A stretch of 64,000 nt of DNA from Syntrophaceae bacterium UBA6078 (GTDB taxonomy: Bacteria; Desulfobacterota; Syntrophia; Syntrophales; UBA2210): the NCBI GenBank assembly GCA_002428735.1, contig DIXO01000009.1, forward strand, positions 1-64,000, in the 5' to 3' direction. The notes under the pieces are model-generated. The model worked only from the letters and a program-made list of their open reading frames with translations, searched no databases and was not told the origin of the DNA. Below, in pieces: positions 60,203 through 64,000 of this stretch. Position 1 is the stretch's first letter; each line of letters opens with the position of its first letter. A program made the position numbers and the translations under genes.

Positions 60203-60844
60203 CTACAGGTTGATCACCGCGCCCACGCCCCCTTCTGTCCAGGTTTCAGGACAGTGCGATGCGATTTCTCCTTTGAATTCGGTGCAGTGGGTGGCGCAGA
60301 TAACGCCCAGCTGCTCCATCAACGCGAATTCGGTGGAGCCGTGCAGTCCTCCGATAAGGGCGTACACCGTTCCATGAGCGGAGGCGGCCGTGAGAATCGC
60401 TCCGATCCCCGGGTGGGAACACCCCGCGATAACGGCAGGCCCTCGCTCCGTGGCCACCACAAGGGCCTGTTCAACCCCCCGGAGTTCTCCCGTGGAGAAG
60501 ATTCCCTCGGTGATTTTCAGAGGCCCTTGCACCACGATCACCTCCCGGGCCACGTCGGAAGGGATGTTGCACGACGACGGGATGTACAGCGTGACATTCT
60601 TGTTTTCCTTGAGAAACACCGCCAGCCCGCCCGTATGATCCCAGTGGGCGTGGGATATGACGACCCTGTCGATGGAGTGCGGATCGATTCCGAGGGCTTT
60701 CATGTTTTCCAGGAGAATGTCGCCGTTCGCCCCGGTATCGAAGAGAATCCGCTCTCCGTGCGCCTCCACGAGACTGGCAAATCCCCAGTCGGCGATCAGG
60801 TCGTCACGGGTTGACTCATTATCGTAAATAATCGTAATCTTCAT
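60203..60844 (-). CDS. metallo-beta-lactamase fold hydrolase
   Basis: The 213-residue protein has DRVVISHAHWDHTGGLAVFL with the HxHxDH metal site, LFDTGANGDILL near residue 36 and VIAGCSHPGIGAILTAA near 140. The layout matches stand-alone hydrolases annotated as dihydropterin or related MBL proteins. Substrate unknown. It is followed downstream by the TPR gene, with a 35-base gap, and preceded by the FMN reductase. Confidence 0.85.
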   Translation of the reverse strand: MKITIIYDNESTRDDLIADWGFASLVEAHGERILFDTGANGDILLENMKALGIDPHSIDRVVISHAHWDHTGGLAVFLKENKNVTLYIPSSCNIPSDVAREVIVVQGPLKITEGIFSTGELRGVEQALVVATERGPAVIAGCSHPGIGAILTAASAHGTVYALIGGLHGSTEFALMEQLGVICATHCTEFKGEIASHCPETWTEGGVGAVINL

Positions 60845-60892
60845 TTCTGTTCTCCATGCGTGGGTTTCCGGGTCCGGTCGTTCGGAGAAAGG

Positions 60893-61624
60893 CTACAGGT
60901 TGAGAAATTTCCCCGCCGTGATGCACCGGTCCCAGAATTCGTTCGACCCTTTGAGGAAGGCCTCTTTGGGGAGATAATCCCGCGCCACATCATCGAGGAC
61001 GTGCGGCGACAGGGTTCCCTTTTCCACCAGTTCCCGCCCGGCCCGGCGGATCGCTTCTTTGATCTCTCTGACCGGTTCGGGGAGGAGTCCCTCCAGGGTG
61101 AAGATATAACTCGACGGACGCACCACCGCCCCGACGAACCGGGACTGCATGTTGCGGCACATGCGCTCCACATGGTCGATCAGCCCGTCGAAGTTTTCGC
61201 GCTCGTAGAAGCCGCAGACGCTGAGCAGGACGACGTCGGGGGGCTTCTCACCGTACCGTCGCGGATGGCGGTAGTGTCCGTCCACCAGCTCGAAATGGGG
61301 ATCGGCGAGGGGGATCATGCGGTCCACGAAGGTCTTCATCTGGGCCGTCATGCCGTCCACGTACAGGGGGGTTCCGATCATCAGGCAGTCCGCCTGGCGG
61401 ATCTTCTCCAGAAGTCCCGCCATGTCGTCCCTGTGGACGCACACCCCGGGGGTTGTCACCCAGCACCTGTAGCAGCCGATACAGTAGTTAATCTTTTTTT
61501 TCTGCAGGAAGACCGTTTCCGCCTCGGCCCCCGCCTCACGCGCCCCGTCAAGAAAGGTCTCCATAAGGATATGGGTCATCCCTTTCTGTGTGTTAGGGCT
61601 CCCGTTCACCGCGAATATCTTCAT
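60893..61624 (-). CDS. iron-sulfur flavoprotein-like NAD(P)H reductase
   Basis: From the ATG at 61624 (AAAGGAGAGG upstream) the protein is 243 residues: MKIFAVNGSPNTQKGMTHILMETFLDGA (flavodoxin-like FMN loop), then a compact cysteine cluster NYCIGCYRCWVTTPGVCVHRDD (four Cys, C-x2-C-x2-C-x7-C by eye), and LMIGTPLYVDGMTAQMKTFVDRM. This resembles the ISF/flavin reductase class found in anaerobes, which transfers electrons or reduces O2/peroxide-type substrates. The upstream frame start is rejected for lack of a family match. Confidence 0.85.
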   Translation of the reverse strand: MKIFAVNGSPNTQKGMTHILMETFLDGAREAGAEAETVFLQKKKINYCIGCYRCWVTTPGVCVHRDDMAGLLEKIRQADCLMIGTPLYVDGMTAQMKTFVDRMIPLADPHFELVDGHYRHPRRYGEKPPDVVLLSVCGFYERENFDGLIDHVERMCRNMQSRFVGAVVRPSSYIFTLEGLLPEPVREIKEAIRRAGRELVEKGTLSPHVLDDVARDYLPKEAFLKGSNEFWDRCITAGKFLNL

Positions 61625-61646
61625 CGGTCCTCTCCTTTCTGGCGTT

Positions 61647-61901
61647 CTACCCATGCATGATCTTCATGACAATGATGTACAGGGTAAGGCTGAACCCGAC
61701 GGCATTCCCCAGCATGACAGGGGCGGAGTGTATCAGCAGGCCGTAAACGAGCCAGAGGAGGAGGCCGGTTCCCAGAACCGCGAAGGCGCCCAGCGACAGA
61801 TCATGGGTCTGCTTTGTCCGGTATATCTTGATAACCTGGGGAGACATGGCGAGCGAAGAGATGACCGCCGCCGTGAAACCGATAATATCAGCCATACTCA
61901 C
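61647..61901 (-). CDS. SemiSWEET sugar transporter
   Basis: The 84-residue protein has three predicted transmembrane helices and the PQ-loop/SemiSWEET motif: AAVISSLAMSPQVIKIYRTKQTHDLSLGAFAVLGTGLLLWLVYGLL. It works as a dimer to move sugars across the membrane. A GTG start at 61901 overlaps the manC stop (GTGA), so the two are translationally coupled; an ATG at 61895 is also possible. Confidence 0.9.
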   Translation of the reverse strand: MSMADIIGFTAAVISSLAMSPQVIKIYRTKQTHDLSLGAFAVLGTGLLLWLVYGLLIHSAPVMLGNAVGFSLTLYIIVMKIMHG

Positions 61902-62968
61902 AGGTATTCCTTCATCCCTTTTTTTTCGAGGTGCTCCACCACCTTCCTGACGTCTTGCGATGCTCCTCTCCGGCAGACGAGAAGGGCGTCATCCGTTTCC
62001 ACGACGAGCAGGTCTTCCACCCCCACCAGCGCCACCATCTTGTCGGGGCTGTGCACCAGGCAGTTCGAAGTCCCGGAACGCAGGACGCGGCCCCGCGCCA
62101 CGTTCCCCTTCGCGTCCTTTCCGAGCACATCCCACAGGGCGTCCCAACTCCCGATGTCATTCCACCCGAAATCCCCTTCCAGCATGACCACATCAGAGGC
62201 CTTCTCCATGACGCCGTAATCGATGGAAACCGGTTCGATTCTGCGATAGACTTCGGAAAGGGCCCGCATTTCGCGGTCCGTCCTGATGGATTCTCCTATT
62301 GCACAAAGTCCCTCGTGCAGATCGGGGAGGAGATTCTCAATCGTGTCCAGCAGGGTGGAAACCTTCCAGACGAAGATCCCGCTGTTCCAGAAGAATTTTC
62401 CGCTTTTGAGAAACGACTCCGCGGTTGCCCGGTCCGGCTTCTCGCGGAATGATTTGACCTGGTAGATCTTCGTGTCCCCTATAGTGTCCGCTGTCTGCCC
62501 CCGTTCCATATAGCCGTACCCGGTCTCGGCCCACCGGGGGCGCACGCCGATCGTGACGAGGCAGGCCCTTTTCTCCGCCATGTCGCGCGCCGCTATGAGC
62601 GAGGCGAGGAAGGGTTCCGTGTCCTGGATCAGGTGATCGGCGGGGAGGACGCACATAACGGCGTCGGGTTCCTTCTTTCGTATGTGCATCGCGGCGAGAC
62701 CGATGCAGGGGGCGGTATTTCTTCCCACCGGTTCGACCAGGATATTTTCAGAGGGGATCTGGGGAAGTTGTTCCCTGATCTGGTCCGCGTGGCTGGCGCC
62801 GGTGACGATCAGGATGCGGTCCTGAGCCACGAGGGGTGAAATCCGGTCCACCGTGTACTGGATGATGCTTTTCTCTCCTGTCATGTTGAGCAGATGCTTC
62901 GGCCGTTTCTCCCGGCTCAAAGGCCAGAACCGCGTCCCCTTTCCTCCCGCCATGATGACCGCGTACAT
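61898..62968 (-). CDS. manC: mannose-1-phosphate guanylyltransferase
   Basis: From the ATG at 62968 (GAGGAG upstream) the protein is 356 residues: YAVIMAGGKGTRFWPLSREKRPKHLLNM (nucleotide-sugar pyrophosphorylase loop), VEPVGRNTAPCIGLAA, KSFREKPDRATAESFLKSGKFFWNSGIFVW and DFGWNDIGSWDALWDVLG, all characteristic of GDP-mannose pyrophosphorylases. It makes GDP-mannose for polysaccharide synthesis. It is single-domain, lacking the isomerase half of many ManC proteins. Confidence 0.94.
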   Translation of the reverse strand: MYAVIMAGGKGTRFWPLSREKRPKHLLNMTGEKSIIQYTVDRISPLVAQDRILIVTGASHADQIREQLPQIPSENILVEPVGRNTAPCIGLAAMHIRKKEPDAVMCVLPADHLIQDTEPFLASLIAARDMAEKRACLVTIGVRPRWAETGYGYMERGQTADTIGDTKIYQVKSFREKPDRATAESFLKSGKFFWNSGIFVWKVSTLLDTIENLLPDLHEGLCAIGESIRTDREMRALSEVYRRIEPVSIDYGVMEKASDVVMLEGDFGWNDIGSWDALWDVLGKDAKGNVARGRVLRSGTSNCLVHSPDKMVALVGVEDLLVVETDDALLVCRRGASQDVRKVVEHLEKKGMKEYL

Positions 62969-63085
62969 AGGAATCTCCTCAGGCGCCATCCGGCCCTCGG
63001 GCCGGCGGGGTCTGGTTTCGGTGATATGCCTCGGCTTTTCCTTTGGATTTGACGTGAATATACTATCGTGATCGCCGTCAGAGTC

Positions 63086-63113
63086 AAGGGTTATTTGTGA
63101 AGGGTTATTTGTG
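63086..63113. repeat. two exact tandem copies of a 14-bp unit
   Basis: AAGGGTTATTTGTG occurs twice in a row (63086-63099 and 63100-63113), in the leader of manC. No function is evident. Confidence 0.55.
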
Positions 63114-63253
63114 AAGAAGGCAGGGTTGGTGAAAGGGTCGTAAAAATGGTAGGTTAAGCTTATCGGTATGGTGTCTCCGGATTTCACTTGTCTGGATTTT
63201 ACCCAGATTTCCAAGAGTATCTCGGTGAGATCAAAAACAATCCGGAGATTTTC

Positions 63254-63787
63254 CTACCTGTTTTCCAGTTGGACACCCAAGGTATTAAGTGCCATGGATA
63301 CTAGGATGTAATTTCCAACGGTGAAGATCATATCCATTATTTGCGCGTCCCGATACTCTTTTTTCAGGTCACTCCATGTTGCATCTGAAATAAAGGAATC
63401 CGCATGAAGCTCATCGGTAGCTCGAAGTATGGCACGCTCAACAGCTGACCAGCCAGGAGCCTCCGGTCCCTCCTTGATCCGCTTAATCTCCTCGTCTGTC
63501 AGACCAATTTTCTTTCCGATCCACTCATGCTGAGTCCACTCGTAGCCGGACCGACAGAGATGACCGGTACGCAAAATTGCGAGTTCCCTTTCCCGATTGG
63601 GTAGAGTGGATTTGTTCAGAATGTAAGAGGCAAAAACCGTCCAGCGTTTCAGCAACTTCGGGTGGCGGCCAAGAGTAAGGAATATATTAAGAAGTCGATC
63701 ACCACCAGCTCGATTGATAATTTTCCTTTGCTCCTCATCCATTTCGGAGGCCGCGAGCGGTGCTACTCTCGGTTTGGATAGTCTCAT
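63254..63787 (-). CDS. carboxymuconolactone decarboxylase-like protein
   Basis: The 177-residue protein has the AhpD/CMD-like helical fold: LNIFLTLGRHPKLLKRWTVFASYIL, then RERELAILRTGHLCRSGYEWTQHEWIGKKIGLTDEEI with the single Cys of the CMD core (the CxxC of AhpD is not complete), and IFTVGNYILVSMALNTLGV. It may be a decarboxylase or peroxidase-like protein, substrate unknown. GGAGGG lies just before the ATG. Confidence 0.82.
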   Translation of the reverse strand: MRLSKPRVAPLAASEMDEEQRKIINRAGGDRLLNIFLTLGRHPKLLKRWTVFASYILNKSTLPNRERELAILRTGHLCRSGYEWTQHEWIGKKIGLTDEEIKRIKEGPEAPGWSAVERAILRATDELHADSFISDATWSDLKKEYRDAQIMDMIFTVGNYILVSMALNTLGVQLENR

Positions 63788-63965
63788 GTCGCCCTCCTTA
63801 TTTATCTCACATCTTAAAACTTGTAATATTTTTTCAAAGAAAAATCATTTATACATAATTTATCATTTTCATATCCATTTTAACGTATAAAAGCAACCAC
63901 AATCTTAGGACTGTCAGTAGCACGTAATCTTTCCGGTTTAGAATAGCCACGTTGCGGAGGTAGAT

Positions 63966-64000
63966 ATGAGACGGGCGGAGATGCCACAAGAATGTAGGGA
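63966..64000 (+). CDS. partial gene, start of probable ISNCY-like transposase
   Basis: GGAGG (about 7 bases upstream) and ATG open a frame reading MRRAEMPQECR before the window ends. This N-terminus resembles those of ISNCY-type transposases (M-R/K-x-A-E-M-x-Q-x-x-R). Only 11 codons are visible, so the assignment is tentative. If right, an insertion sequence begins at this edge of the window. Confidence 0.35.
   Translation, partial: MRRAEMPQECR

Noticed and set aside
1..64000. CRISPR arrays, rRNA and tRNA genes
   Set aside because: No evenly spaced repeats with spacers, no rRNA-like stretches and no clear tRNA cloverleaf were recognised by eye.

Overview
The window looks like a chromosomal segment from a GC-rich (mid to upper 50s % G+C by eye) Gram-negative anaerobe, most likely a syntrophic deltaproteobacterium (Desulfobacterota, Syntrophia-like). 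This is inferred from the mix of a TAXI-type TRAP transporter, selB beside fdhD, a PEP-CTERM protein, a type IV pilin cluster, and the gene orders ffh-rpsP-khpA-rimM-trmD-methyltransferase-rplS-rnhB-yraN-rsmI and mraZ-to-ftsZ. No rRNA or tRNA gene was recognised.

Layout. 1-7.7 kb: a ferritin-like/VIT membrane protein, an FMN-binding oxidase-like protein, a TAXI TRAP transporter (binding protein plus fused permease), a YbaK deacylase and two small unknown genes, with gene relics and a dispersed repeat in the gaps. 7.7-12.9 kb: an accessory stretch with a PEP-CTERM protein, an AT-rich enoyl-CoA hydratase and an FadH/Old-Yellow-type reductase, closed by a complete IS630-family element. 12.9-22.9 kb, minus strand: FGGY kinase, rsmI, yraN, rnhB, rplS, RNA methyltransferase, trmD, rimM, khpA, rpsP, ffh, a SPOR protein and argS, i.e. 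a ribosome/translation superoperon. 23.3-28.2 kb: a small secreted protein, minor pilins and prepilin peptidase (pilX, pilW, pilV, fimT, pilD), and a Crp/Fnr regulator.

28.4-33.7 kb: yjbQ, maf and yggS are housekeeping genes, but between maf and yggS sits an AT-rich island of about 3.5 kb. It holds a B12-binding-domain radical SAM enzyme followed at once by a 111-codon gene whose product looks like a RiPP precursor (acidic NHLP/nitrile-hydratase-like leader, Val/Thr-rich hydrophobic tail). A degenerate second copy of the maf 3' end lies just downstream, then a frameshifted unknown gene and a small membrane protein. This minimal radical-SAM peptide cassette is the best candidate for an undescribed system here.

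33.7-37.4 kb, minus: a YhaM-like exonuclease, fdhD and selB (selenocysteine/formate dehydrogenase maturation). 37.5-56.2 kb, plus: ruvX, mltG and then a nearly full division/cell wall cluster mraZ-rsmH-ftsL-ftsI-murE-murF-mraY-murD-ftsW-murG-murC-murB-ftsQ-ftsA-ftsZ (no ddl), with a near-consensus promoter and three 10-bp-phased MraZ boxes in front. 56.4-63.8 kb, minus: a membrane protein, a pseudo-receiver/metallo-beta-lactamase fusion, an Xni-like nuclease, a TPR protein, a second metallo-beta-lactamase protein, an iron-sulfur flavoprotein-like reductase, a SemiSWEET transporter, mannose-1-phosphate guanylyltransferase and a carboxymuconolactone decarboxylase-like protein. The right edge appears to enter a transposase gene, and the left edge may be the tail of an insertion sequence.

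All calls come from reading the sequence and proteins by eye; no database search was run. Many start codons were moved downstream of the longest open frame on the basis of Shine-Dalgarno sequences and family N-termini.
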